Shown here: positions 15,160 through 23,426 of the stretch, piece after piece
Layout of the letters: every line of letters begins with the position of its first letter
How positions within the stretch are numbered: position 1 is the first letter of the stretch
Assembly (NCBI RefSeq): GCF_943193195.1
Contig: NZ_CALPDG010000013.1
Span: 1 to 64,000, forward strand
DNA: 64,000 bases
From: Mediterraneibacter agrestimuris
GTDB taxonomy: Bacteria > Bacillota > Clostridia > Lachnospirales > Lachnospiraceae
Direction of reading: 5' to 3'
Notes under the pieces: generated by a model
What the model was told of the DNA's origin: nothing
Database searches by the model: none
Seen by the model: only the letters and a program-made list of their open reading frames with translations
Position numbers and translations under genes: made by a program

Positions 15160-16581
15160 TTGAAAGGCACAAGGCATAATGGACGATCTGGAAAAGATGG
15201 CGTTTATAATCCTCTCCACAATGATCGAAGATTTGACCCGGAACACAGTGAGCATATCGACAATGAAAGAGTCCGCCAAAATATTTACTGGGACTGCTAT
15301 CAAGGATATACCACAATGGAAGACCGGGGAGAAGAGAATAATTTTTCTTTTAGCCAGATTGAATTGGCTTATTATTCGGAGCATTACAGCGACTATGTGA
15401 TTAACCAGAATAAGCGACATGAGAAAGCCCGACACCCAGACAGATGCAAGGGTGTGGAAGATATTTTGAAAAATAAAAAGACCTGTCCGGAAGAAAGTAT
15501 CTATCAGCTGGGGACGATAGATGAACATGCTTCTGTAGAAACACTGGTCAAGGTTTTCGATGAATTTAAAAAAGAATTTGATGAGAGGTTTGGTTCTAAT
15601 GTGCATATCATTGACTGGTCACTGCATATGGACGAAGCAACTCCTCATATCCATGAGCGTCATGTGTTTGATGCTACAAACCGATATGGAGAGATTGAGC
15701 CAAAGCAGGAAGCTGCACTGGAAGAACTTGGCTTTGAACTTCCAAATCCAGAAAAGAAGAGGTCAAAGACAAATAACCGTAAGGTCGTTTTTGATTCTGC
15801 CTGCCGGGCGCTGTTTCTGGATATCTGTAAACGGCATGGATTGGAACTTGATGAAGAACCGGCTTATGGCGGACGACAGTATCTGGAGAAACAGGATTAT
15901 ATCCGCATGAAGCAGAAAAAAGAGATTGCCGACCGACAGGAAACAATCTTAATGCAGATAGATAAGGTAAATGAAAATCGTCTGGAACTTGCAAAACAAT
16001 CAAGTCGTGTGAATGCAAACGAAGAAATTATCCAGTCACAGGAAGAAAAGATAAAACAGCAGATTAAAGAATTTGCGAATAATTCTGATCGGATATTTAA
16101 ACAAGGTGATCTGATCGAAGAACAGAAACAGGAATTGCAACAGCTTACAGTCCGTATTGAAGATGTAGAAACCTTGCTTGATGAAGTATCCAGTGAAGCA
16201 TATGACAAGGCAGTAGAGAAAGTTGCAGAGGAAGCTGTGCTGGCTACCAGAAAAGATGATATTTATCTGGCTGAAGATTCTAAAAGATGGATACAGAGTC
16301 CGGAACGTAAAGCATCACGAAAAGAAAAAGAATATGCGATAAAAAGGTTAGATGGACTGATACGGAAAATTGAAAATGCAATGGAAAAAGCGGTTGTAAA
16401 AATCGTCCGCCAGTTGAAACAGCCAGAAAAGAAAAAAGCCGTTGTGGAAGAAATCAAAAAAGAAGTTAAGCCGTCTATCAGAGAAAAACTTGCATTAAAT
16501 GTAGCAAAGATTCAAAAGGAAGAGGCAGAGAGAAAACAACTGAATAAAGGGAAAACGCATTCCAGTGATCTGGAGATATAG
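15160..16581 (+). CDS. MobV/Pre-type relaxase of the IME
   Basis: A 473-residue Mob/Pre-family (PF01076) relaxase. The three-His metal motif is clear: SLHMDEATPHIHERH (about residues 151-165). The N-terminus carries the HNGRSGKDGVYNPLHNDR and DNERVRQN segments, followed by long coiled coils from about residue 240. It should nick and carry the IME strand during mobilization. The start is TTG 15160, with AAAGGGG upstream. Near the C-terminus KPSIREKLALN (about residue 437) matches the motif also found on PcfB and three other ICE proteins. A terminator follows at 16582. Confidence 0.85.
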   Translation: MKGTRHNGRSGKDGVYNPLHNDRRFDPEHSEHIDNERVRQNIYWDCYQGYTTMEDRGEENNFSFSQIELAYYSEHYSDYVINQNKRHEKARHPDRCKGVEDILKNKKTCPEESIYQLGTIDEHASVETLVKVFDEFKKEFDERFGSNVHIIDWSLHMDEATPHIHERHVFDATNRYGEIEPKQEAALEELGFELPNPEKKRSKTNNRKVVFDSACRALFLDICKRHGLELDEEPAYGGRQYLEKQDYIRMKQKKEIADRQETILMQIDKVNENRLELAKQSSRVNANEEIIQSQEEKIKQQIKEFANNSDRIFKQGDLIEEQKQELQQLTVRIEDVETLLDEVSSEAYDKAVEKVAEEAVLATRKDDIYLAEDSKRWIQSPERKASRKEKEYAIKRLDGLIRKIENAMEKAVVKIVRQLKQPEKKKAVVEEIKKEVKPSIREKLALNVAKIQKEEAERKQLNKGKTHSSDLEI

Positions 16582-16626
16582 GGCATTTTGTTGATTCCGT
16601 AAGGACAGGACAAAGTGCCTTTTTTG
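16582..16626 (+). terminator. Terminator after the relaxase
   Basis: GGCATTTTGT at 16582-16591 pairs with ACAAAGTGCC at 16610-16619, with one wobble, followed by a run of six T. Confidence 0.8.
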
Positions 16627-16687
16627 TTTTTAGTGAAAACTTGCTTCCCAGATTTGGGAAGCAGATTTAAGAAAGTGAGGAAATGAA

Positions 16688-17443
16688 TTGGGATTATTTG
16701 ATGAAGTAAAACAGAACGTAACCGTTCGGCAGGCTGCTGAGCGGTATGGATTGAAGCTCAACAGGAGCGGACTGATCCGTTGTATTTTTCATAATGACAA
16801 ATCACCCAGTATGAAAGTAGACCGGAGATATTATTGCTTTGGCTGTGGCTGTACAGGAGATGCGATTGATTTTACAGCACAGTTGTTTGGACTGGGATTA
16901 AGAGATGCGGCAATGAAACTGGCAGATGATTTTGGAATTAAATACTCTGCCAGAGGAAGGGATTCCCCGGCAAGAAGAAATGTTTTGATAAGGAAGCCGG
17001 AACCGACACCAGAAGAACAATGGGAAAAAGAATATATGAGATGCCTGAAAGCTTATCTGGATTATCGGATTCTGTTGCAGGACTGGAAAGAACAGTACAG
17101 ACCCAGAACAAGAACAGAAGAATGGGACGAAAGATTTATAACTGCCCTGAGAGAACTTGTGATTGTTAATTATTATCTGGATACGTTGCTGTTTGGAGAG
17201 CATGCGGACAAAGAGGCAATCGTGAGAGAAAAAAGAGAGGAGATAGAGAATATTGAGCGAAAATGCAAAAGATATTTCAACGAAAGAGGAAAAAGATTTG
17301 ATAAAGAAAATGATTCATATGGTGAACCCGGGGGACTGTCGGGAAATCAGAGAAACCCTGAATATGACAGAAAAAGGGACAGTCAAAAATTCAATGGAGA
17401 ATTATGTGACCGTATTAAGAAAAGATCCACTGTTAGCAGGTAG
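16688..17443 (+). CDS. CHC2 zinc-finger primase-like protein
   Basis: A 251-residue protein whose first 100 residues form a DnaG-type CHC2 zinc-binding domain: CIFHNDKSPSMKV, then YYCFGCGCTGDAIDF. There is no TOPRIM domain, so it is not a full primase; the rest is charged and helical. Such proteins pair with VapE helicases in IMEs and are thought to act in element replication. The start is TTG 16688, with AGTGAGGA upstream. The last 191 bases overlap the vapE frame, and the extreme C-terminus looks non-conserved. Confidence 0.75.
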   Translation: MGLFDEVKQNVTVRQAAERYGLKLNRSGLIRCIFHNDKSPSMKVDRRYYCFGCGCTGDAIDFTAQLFGLGLRDAAMKLADDFGIKYSARGRDSPARRNVLIRKPEPTPEEQWEKEYMRCLKAYLDYRILLQDWKEQYRPRTRTEEWDERFITALRELVIVNYYLDTLLFGEHADKEAIVREKREEIENIERKCKRYFNERGKRFDKENDSYGEPGGLSGNQRNPEYDRKRDSQKFNGELCDRIKKRSTVSR

Positions 17444-18656
17444 TCTTCGATATAACCGACTGACAGAGAAAATTGACGTGACAAAAATTCTCTGGTGGAA
17501 TAAAGAACCATGTGTACTGACAAACAAAGGGAGAAAAGCACTTCGGTATTTCTTTGAAAAATATTATGGTCTATTTAATGAAGGAGTTATGGACGATGCA
17601 CTGGATCTGGAAGCATACAGTAAAGAATACCACCCGATTTGTGAGTATTTAGAGACCCTCGAATGGGACGGGAAAGAAAGAATCCGTAATGTATTGAAAG
17701 TGTATATGGGTGCGGAAGATTCAGATTTGGTTTATGAAATGCTGAAACATTTTATGATGGGAGCCTTAAACCGTATCTACTGTCCGGGGTGTAAATTTGA
17801 TGAAATGTTATGTCTGGTAGGACAGCAGGGGGCAGGAAAATCCACCTTTTTCCGTTTCCTGGCACTGGACGATCAATGGTTTTCAGATAGCTTGAAAAAT
17901 CTGAATATGGAAAAACCTTATGAACTGCTTCGGGGACACTGGATTTTGGAGATGTCAGAGATGACAGCTGCAATCAGTGCGAAGAGTATCGAAGAAACAA
18001 AATCTTTCTTATCAAGAATGAAGGAAACCCACCGCAATCCTTATGAAAAATATGAGGAAGACAGACCAAGGCAGTGTGTGTTTGCCGGCTCATCAAATAA
18101 TCGGCAGTTCATTCCGTTTGATCGTACTGGGGCAAGAAGATTTCTACCGATTGAAATTGATAGCAGCAAAGCAGAGAAGCACATTCTTGATGATGAGCCA
18201 GAAGCCAGAGAGTGTTTTGACCAGCTGTGGGCAGAAGCAATGGTATTGTTTAATGCAACTGGAAATAAATCGGAATTACTGCGGTTTGATAGTGAGATGG
18301 AATTTAATATCAATGAATATCGGAAACAGTTCATGCAGGAAGATACAATGGCAGGAATGATTCAAGGGTGGCTTGACAGCTATGCCGGAAATTATGTCTG
18401 CTCTATTCAGCTTTGGAAAAATGCCTTTAACCATTATGACGGAGAGCCGAAGAAATTTGAGACAAATGAAATCTGTCAGATCATGGATACTCAGATTATT
18501 GGGTGGAAGAGAGGCGGATATCATCGCTTTACAAAGGAAGGCTATGGGAAGCAGAGATGCTGGATTCGGGGAGATGCAAATGGTGGCAACAACGAAGGTG
18601 GAGAGGGATTTATTGACCTTTCCGAAGCCGAACAGATGGCACTTCCTTTTAACTAG
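17253..18656 (+). CDS. VapE-like helicase/ATPase
   Basis: A 467-residue virulence-associated E family (PF05272) protein. Its P-loop (GQQGAGKSTFFRFLA, about residues 190-204) is followed by an acidic segment (WILEMSEM, about 231-238) and a GSSNNRQFIPFDRTGARRF region, the family hallmark. VapE acts like a superfamily 3-type helicase with the primase-like partner. The best start is TTG 17253, with GAGGAGA upstream, inside the preceding gene. Homology begins by about residue 38 (MTEKGTVKNS), so at least 80 bases of overlap are unavoidable. Confidence 0.85.
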   Translation: MSENAKDISTKEEKDLIKKMIHMVNPGDCREIRETLNMTEKGTVKNSMENYVTVLRKDPLLAGSLRYNRLTEKIDVTKILWWNKEPCVLTNKGRKALRYFFEKYYGLFNEGVMDDALDLEAYSKEYHPICEYLETLEWDGKERIRNVLKVYMGAEDSDLVYEMLKHFMMGALNRIYCPGCKFDEMLCLVGQQGAGKSTFFRFLALDDQWFSDSLKNLNMEKPYELLRGHWILEMSEMTAAISAKSIEETKSFLSRMKETHRNPYEKYEEDRPRQCVFAGSSNNRQFIPFDRTGARRFLPIEIDSSKAEKHILDDEPEARECFDQLWAEAMVLFNATGNKSELLRFDSEMEFNINEYRKQFMQEDTMAGMIQGWLDSYAGNYVCSIQLWKNAFNHYDGEPKKFETNEICQIMDTQIIGWKRGGYHRFTKEGYGKQRCWIRGDANGGNNEGGEGFIDLSEAEQMALPFN

Positions 18657-18977
18657 CCCGACAGAGAAAGAGGATAGTTTTTGAAGCCGGAAGGCTGATT
18701 TTTACCCGGTTGTTTATCGGTTGTTGCCATTGTTGTATCCAACGAAAGCCATTGATTTTAAAGGCTTTACAGCTATTTTTACTAGGTGGCAACAAGATAT
18801 TTCAAAAAAGAAAATAGTAGTGTTATAAATTGGAAAAAAGAGGGGTGAAAAACACTTGAAAGAAAGTTTCAACCATGTTGTTGCCAGTTGCAAATTACAG
18901 CTTTAAATGAATACGTCCGGCAGAGACAAAACAATCCTTCTCTCTGTCGGGCAATTTAGCGAAAGGAGAAAAATTTT
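18657..18977 (+). other. Non-coding gap with iteron-like repeats
   Basis: No gene is visible. TTGTTGCCA occurs at 18721-18729 and 18878-18886, and its exact inverse TGGCAACAA at 18787-18795. A hairpin CCGGCAGAGA/TCTCTGTCGG lies at 18917-18950, just before the TnpW Shine-Dalgarno. Placed behind a primase-VapE pair, this could be a replication origin, or the remnant of a longer vapE 3' end. Confidence 0.4.
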
Positions 18978-19160
18978 ATGGAAGACAGAAATATAGTTCA
19001 GACTACAGAAGAAAAAAATCCAGACTATGAAAAGAAAATCGGGAACACCTGTTATCAGGTTAATTACTATTTTAATCAAAACTCTAGCATGACCATGCAG
19101 GAAAAAGTAATGAAAATTATGAAGGCAGAGTTAGATATGGAAGTCCGTAACCCAGCGTAA
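18978..19160 (+). CDS. tnpW: TnpW-family small protein
   Basis: A 60-residue protein resembling transposon-encoded TnpW (PF14202): IGNTCYQVNYYFNQNSSMTMQEKV is the core. It normally lies at the end of Tn4451-type elements, as here, 75 bases before attR. ATG 18978 has AAAGGAG upstream. A hairpin AACCCAG/CTGGGTT (19149-19170) overlaps the stop. The function is unknown. Confidence 0.75.
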   Translation: MEDRNIVQTTEEKNPDYEKKIGNTCYQVNYYFNQNSSMTMQEKVMKIMKAELDMEVRNPA

Positions 19161-19221
19161 ATACTGGGTTTGCTGGCATTTTGAAAAAAATAAGCATTTA
19201 TTCAAATTCCTACTTGACGAA

Positions 19222-19245
19222 ATGGTGCCCAAAGGCACTCTGATC
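19222..19245 (+). other. attR of the IME in virD4
   Basis: Right junction. Here GTG CCC AAA GGC ACT resumes virD4 coding after the GG at 19234-19235. CCCAAAGG here versus CCGAAGGG at attL shows that the element end itself mimics the codons for P-K-G. After excision the element circle would join CCCAAAGG to TTTAAT. Confidence 0.8.
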
Positions 19246-20226
19246 GAGGAGTGCGGGAAGATGTTAGCAAAGGGACCACCTAAGAAAGATAAGAATGGAA
19301 ATATTATGAAAGATAAATCAGGAAAAGTGGTACACGAACCATATGTGATTAAGGTTCTGAATACTATCAACTTTTCCAAATCGCTTCATTACAATCCATT
19401 TGCTTATATACGGTCTGAAAAAGATATCCTGAAGCTGGTTACAACAATCATTGTTAATACCAAAGGCGAAGGGGAAAAAGCTTCCGAAGATTTTTGGGTG
19501 AAAGCAGAGAAGCTGTTGTACACGGCATTGATTGCTTTTATCTGGTATGAAGGAGATGAAGAGGAAAAGAATCTGAATACCCTTCTGGATCTTTTGAATG
19601 AAAGCGAAACCCGTGAAGAGGATGAAACTTACCAGAATCCAGTGGATATGATGTTCCAGGAACTGGAAGAAAGAGATCCGCAGCACTTTGCAGTCAGACA
19701 GTATAAAAAATACAAAATGGCGGCTGGCAAAACTGCCAAAAGTATTCTTATTTCCTGTGGTGCGAGGCTGGCACCATTTGATATAGCAGAACTTCGTGAG
19801 ATCATGTCTTATGATGAAATGGAACTGGATAAGATCGGGGACAGGAAGACAGCCTTGTTTTTGATTATGTCCGATACAGATACAACCTTTAATTTTGTGA
19901 TTGCCATGTTACAGTCACAGCTTTTCAATCTGCTTTGCGACAAGGCAGACGATGAGTATGGTGGAAGACTGCCAGTTCATGTGCGTATCATTGCTGATGA
20001 GTTTGCCAACATCGGGCAGATTCCACAGTTTGACAAGCTAATCGCAACCATCCGAAGCAGGGAAATCTCTGCTTCTATTATTTTGCAGTCACAGAGTCAG
20101 CTAAAGGCAATGTATAAGGATAGTGCAGATACTATTCTGGGTAACTGTGATACCACACTATTTCTTGGAGGAAAAGAGAAAACTACCTTAAAGGAAATGA
20201 GCGAGCTTCTGGGTAAGGAAACCATT
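19236..20226 (+). CDS. virD4: VirD4-type coupling protein, middle segment
   Basis: Continuation of the coupling ATPase after the IME, residues 196-526 of the rejoined protein. It carries the all-alpha domain and the Walker B region (VRIIADEFANIGQIP, about residue 450 of the rejoined protein), then ILQSQSQLK and ELLGKETI. The frame in isolation opens at ATG 19222, inside the IME end, and stops at 20253, inside the group II intron. Without IME excision this part lacks Walker A and membrane anchors, so it cannot work alone as a coupling protein. Confidence 0.9.
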
Positions 20227-22767
20227 GTGCGCCCGTTAGGGTGTATGCCATAAACCGCCTTTAGCAAGCGGTAGACAAAGATATCAAAGAAAGGAAGGTG
20301 AAAATTTACTGTCTATCATTCCACGACTTATCCGTGAGGGGAAACCCTCTGGGGAGTGTAGCATGTCGTTGTTGTAGCAACCACTGCTATAACTGGTATA
20401 AAATGGCGCAATCTTCTAACCGTCATTTTATGTGGGGATGAAAATCCGTGTATGAGGATGAAAGCTAAACTGCTTGATTGGTAGCCGGAGCCTGGGAGTA
20501 TCTGGCCTACGTGCGAAAGAAGATGGAACGCATGGTGCTTTGGCGGCTGTCGCTCAATTGTCGGCAGGCGCGTGATATCCGAAGCAAGGCAAGCCTTAGA
20601 TTAGGTTGAACGGCGAACGCCACATATCTACAAAGATTACCGACAACACGGAACGCTATGTATGGCATACGCTACCGGGGATGACCTAAACCCACTCATT
20701 TGTGGGCATGGTTACACAGCTCCCATAGTAGCCCGTGGACTCTGGATTTACAGGGATAGCCGTAAAAACGGAAGCGGGAGAGCCGCCCACATGACGAAGG
20801 GGAGCAGTATGTCTTTAATACAAACAAGAAAGGAAGGTGCGTGAGGCATCATGAGAAATCCAACTGATGTATTAAATAGCCTGAACAAACAGTCTAAAGA
20901 TTTATCGTACAAGTTCCAAAGGCTTTACCGGAACTTGTACAACCCGGAGTTCTACCTGTTGGCATATAGGAATATCTACGCCAATGAGGGGAGCATGACG
21001 CCGGGTGTGGATGGTGAAACGCTGGACGGGATAGGCAGTCCGAGAATAGAGCGCATCATCAGCGCATTGAAAGACCGCTCCTACCGCCCGAGACCTGCAC
21101 GGCGTACATATATTGCGAAGAAAAACAGCAGTAAAAAGCGTCCGCTTGGGATTCCTTCCGGGGATGACAAGCTGGTGCAGGAAGTAGTCCGAATGATATT
21201 GGAAAGCATTTATGAACCCACTTTCTCCGACTATTCCCACGGGTTCCGTCCAAAGAGGAGCTGCCATACAGCCCTCGAACAGATACAGCGGACATTCGCC
21301 GGGGCAAACTGGTTTGTGGAGGGGGATATTCAGGCATGTTTTGACAGCTTTGACCACCATGTGCTGATTGATATCCTGCGCAGACGCATTGATGACGAAG
21401 CATTTATCACATTGATGTGGAAGTTTTTAAAAGCCGGATATATGGAACAATGGCAGTACAACAGGACATACTGCGGCACTCCGCAGGGTTCTGGCATCAG
21501 TCCTGTCCTGGCAAATATTTATCTGCATGAATTGGATATGTACGTGGAGGAATACAAGGCAGGCTTTATAAAAGGAAACAGGATAAACCGCAAAGTGAAT
21601 CCGGAATACGCCAGACGGAACCGTGAGGTGCAGAGGTTTATGCGCCAGAACAGGGAAGTATGGGACAGCCTTAGTGAAGCCGAAAAGAAAGAACGTGCCG
21701 GGGAATTACGCAGACTGCGGGAGAAACAGAGGGAAATCCCGTCTAAGCAGTTTCGGGATGAAACTTACAAAAACCTGCAATACGTCCGTTATGCGGATGA
21801 TTTTATCATAAGCATTATCGGGAGCAAAAAGGATGCAGAAGCCTTAAAAGCAGATTTAGCCGTGTTCCTCAAAGAAAAACTGAACCTTACACTGTCAGTG
21901 GAGAAAACCAAAATCACTCACGCAACTGACCGGGCGAGGTTTCTTGGCTACGATATTTCAATTTCAAAAAGCCGGGAAGTCACAAAACGTCAGGGAAGGA
22001 AAGTGAAGGGATACAGCGGCGCAGTGAAACTATATATGCCGCATGAGAAATGGGAATCGAAACTATTGGAGTATGGTGCAATCCGTATCAAAAAAGACAA
22101 AGTTACACACAAAGAGCACTGGAAAGCCATTCACAGACCACAGCTCATTAACCGCAAAGACATTGAAATTCTGTCAAAGTACAACTCTGAAATCAGAGGT
22201 CTGTACAACTACTACTCACTGGCATGTAATATATGCGCAATGAGCAAGTTTGCGGGTCTGATGCATTACAGTATGCTGAAAACATTCGCAAATAAATACC
22301 GCACAAAGACCAGAAAGATTAAGAAGAAATATTTTAGAGATGGACGGTTTACAGTCATTTACAAGACAAAAAGCGGTATGAAAGAGAGTGTATTTTACAG
22401 GGGGCCTTTTATCCGCAAGGATAAGCCCAATGTGCCGCAGGCAGATATTCTGCCGGCTTACAAGCGGTATGACAGACCAAACCGCATAGCGGCAAAACTG
22501 CGCTCGAAAACTTGTGAACTCTGCGGACAGTACACAAATGACGTGGAGATTCATCAGGTAAAACGGCTGAAAAGCCTTAGCGGTGAATATGAGTGGGAAA
22601 AAGTTATGCTAAAGAACCGCAGGAAAACGCTGGCAGTATGCCCGGCGTGCCACCGTGAGATACACGGAAAAGACTGACTTTGTTAGTTGACGGCATATGG
22701 AGAGCCGTGTGCATCGAGAGGTGCCCGCACGGTTCGGGAGGGAGCGTCCACGAGGCGCTTACCTCAT
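20227..22767 (+). mobile_element. Group II intron in virD4
   Basis: A 2541-nt group II intron. The 5' end is GTGCGCCC, matching the GUGYG consensus. Domain V is the 34 nt at 22702-22735 (GAGCCGTGTGC ... GCACGGTTC, with the AGC triad). Domain VI spans about 22738-22765 with a likely branch-point A at 22761, seven bases from the 3' end, which reads AT. Splicing joins ATT (20224-20226) to GAC (22768-22770), giving KETI-DLYN, the expected VirD4 sequence, in frame. Domain IV holds the maturase gene. The intron lies on the coding strand, so virD4 can be expressed by splicing. Confidence 0.93.
20851..22677 (+). CDS. ltrA: Group II intron reverse transcriptase-maturase
   Basis: A 608-residue intron-encoded protein. 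Reverse-transcriptase blocks are clear: KRPLGIPSGDDKLVQEV, HGFRPKRSCHTAL, GTPQGSGISPVLANIYL and YADDFIIS (catalytic Asp pair, about residue 315). The maturase (X) domain follows, and the C-terminus is an HNH endonuclease domain (CELCGQ ... CPACHREIHG). With RT, maturase and endonuclease parts all intact, it should support splicing and retrohoming. ATG 20851 has AAGGAAGGTG upstream. An ORF at 20662-20844 in the intron leader has no such support. Confidence 0.95.
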   Translation: MRNPTDVLNSLNKQSKDLSYKFQRLYRNLYNPEFYLLAYRNIYANEGSMTPGVDGETLDGIGSPRIERIISALKDRSYRPRPARRTYIAKKNSSKKRPLGIPSGDDKLVQEVVRMILESIYEPTFSDYSHGFRPKRSCHTALEQIQRTFAGANWFVEGDIQACFDSFDHHVLIDILRRRIDDEAFITLMWKFLKAGYMEQWQYNRTYCGTPQGSGISPVLANIYLHELDMYVEEYKAGFIKGNRINRKVNPEYARRNREVQRFMRQNREVWDSLSEAEKKERAGELRRLREKQREIPSKQFRDETYKNLQYVRYADDFIISIIGSKKDAEALKADLAVFLKEKLNLTLSVEKTKITHATDRARFLGYDISISKSREVTKRQGRKVKGYSGAVKLYMPHEKWESKLLEYGAIRIKKDKVTHKEHWKAIHRPQLINRKDIEILSKYNSEIRGLYNYYSLACNICAMSKFAGLMHYSMLKTFANKYRTKTRKIKKKYFRDGRFTVIYKTKSGMKESVFYRGPFIRKDKPNVPQADILPAYKRYDRPNRIAAKLRSKTCELCGQYTNDVEIHQVKRLKSLSGEYEWEKVMLKNRRKTLAVCPACHREIHGKD

Positions 22768-23076
22768 GACCTGTATAACACTTCGGAGACGAGGAGTAAT
22801 CAGAAGTCTTTTGGATTGAATTACCAGAAAACTGGCAAACAGCTGATGACGGAAGATGAGATTGCGGTCATGGATGGAGGAAAATGTATCCTGCAGATCC
22901 GTGGTGCCAGACCATTCTTTTCGGACAAATATGATATCACGAAACACAAAAATTATCGGTATCTTGCAGATGAAAACGAGAAAAACCGATACAAAGTAGA
23001 GAAAGAGTTAAATCCGCAGTACACACCGAAACCCGAAGAAGAGGTGGAAGTGATTCACGTAGAACTGTCGGAGTAA
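22768..23076 (+). CDS. virD4: VirD4-type coupling protein, 3' segment
   Basis: Last exon of virD4 (residues 527-628 of the rejoined protein): DLYNTSETRSN, then GLNYQKTGKQL, MDGGKCILQIRG and RPFFSDKYDITKH, all typical of TraG/VirD4 C-termini in Clostridia ICEs. It ends at 23076 with an acidic tail. In isolation the frame opens at 22687 within the intron, so only splicing gives a meaningful product. Confidence 0.9.
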   Translation, partial: DLYNTSETRSNQKSFGLNYQKTGKQLMTEDEIAVMDGGKCILQIRGARPFFSDKYDITKHKNYRYLADENEKNRYKVEKELNPQYTPKPEEEVEVIHVELSE

Positions 23077-23198
23077 CCTTGGGAATGAACGAAAAATAAT
23101 GAGGAAAGGAATAACTGACATTGGGTGCGCCGGGCTTTTTAGTCGGTGTTTTTTCATTCCCGTAAACACCTGAAAAAAGTCAGTTTTGGTGAATGTAT

Positions 23199-23414
23199 AT
23201 GGCATTTTTTAGTAGTGCAATTACAACTTTAAAAACTCTTGTAGTCGCAATCGGCGCAGGTCTTGGCGTGTGGGGTGTCGTAAACCTTCTGGAAGGATAT
23301 GGAAATGACAATCCCGGCGCTAAGAGCCAGGGCATCAAACAGCTGATGGCTGGTGCCGGAATCATGCTGCTGGGAACTACCCTGATTCCACAGCTGGCAA
23401 CATTGTTCTCTTAA
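23199..23414 (+). CDS. Maff2-family small membrane protein
   Basis: A 71-residue Maff2 (PF12750) protein with two hydrophobic segments around a conserved centre (GVWGVVNLLEGYG, GAKSQGIKQLMAG). It sits where VirB2-like pilin or pore subunits are found in related ICEs. The family starts MAFF, so ATG 23199 is chosen over the in-frame ATG at 23193. No strong Shine-Dalgarno is visible. Confidence 0.85.
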   Translation: MAFFSSAITTLKTLVVAIGAGLGVWGVVNLLEGYGNDNPGAKSQGIKQLMAGAGIMLLGTTLIPQLATLFS

Positions 23415-23426
23415 GAGGAGTGGTAG

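Larger units (their letters stand above)
7568..19235 (+). mobile_element. 11.67-kb IME (Tn4451/TndX-like) inserted in virD4
   Basis: A complete integrative mobilizable element between attL and attR. It carries a large serine recombinase, TnpV, several small conserved proteins, a HaeIII-like methyltransferase and endonuclease, a hairpin array and MobV relaxase, a CHC2 primase-like protein, VapE, and TnpW. There are no T4SS genes, so it must borrow transfer machinery, plausibly that of its host ICE. All its genes read in the same direction as virD4. About half use TTG or GTG starts. Excision would restore virD4. Confidence 0.88.

Noticed and set aside
20662-20844. Short open frame in the group II intron leader
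   Set aside because: It lies in the structured ribozyme domains I-III, has no Shine-Dalgarno, and the maturase starts just after it with a good one.
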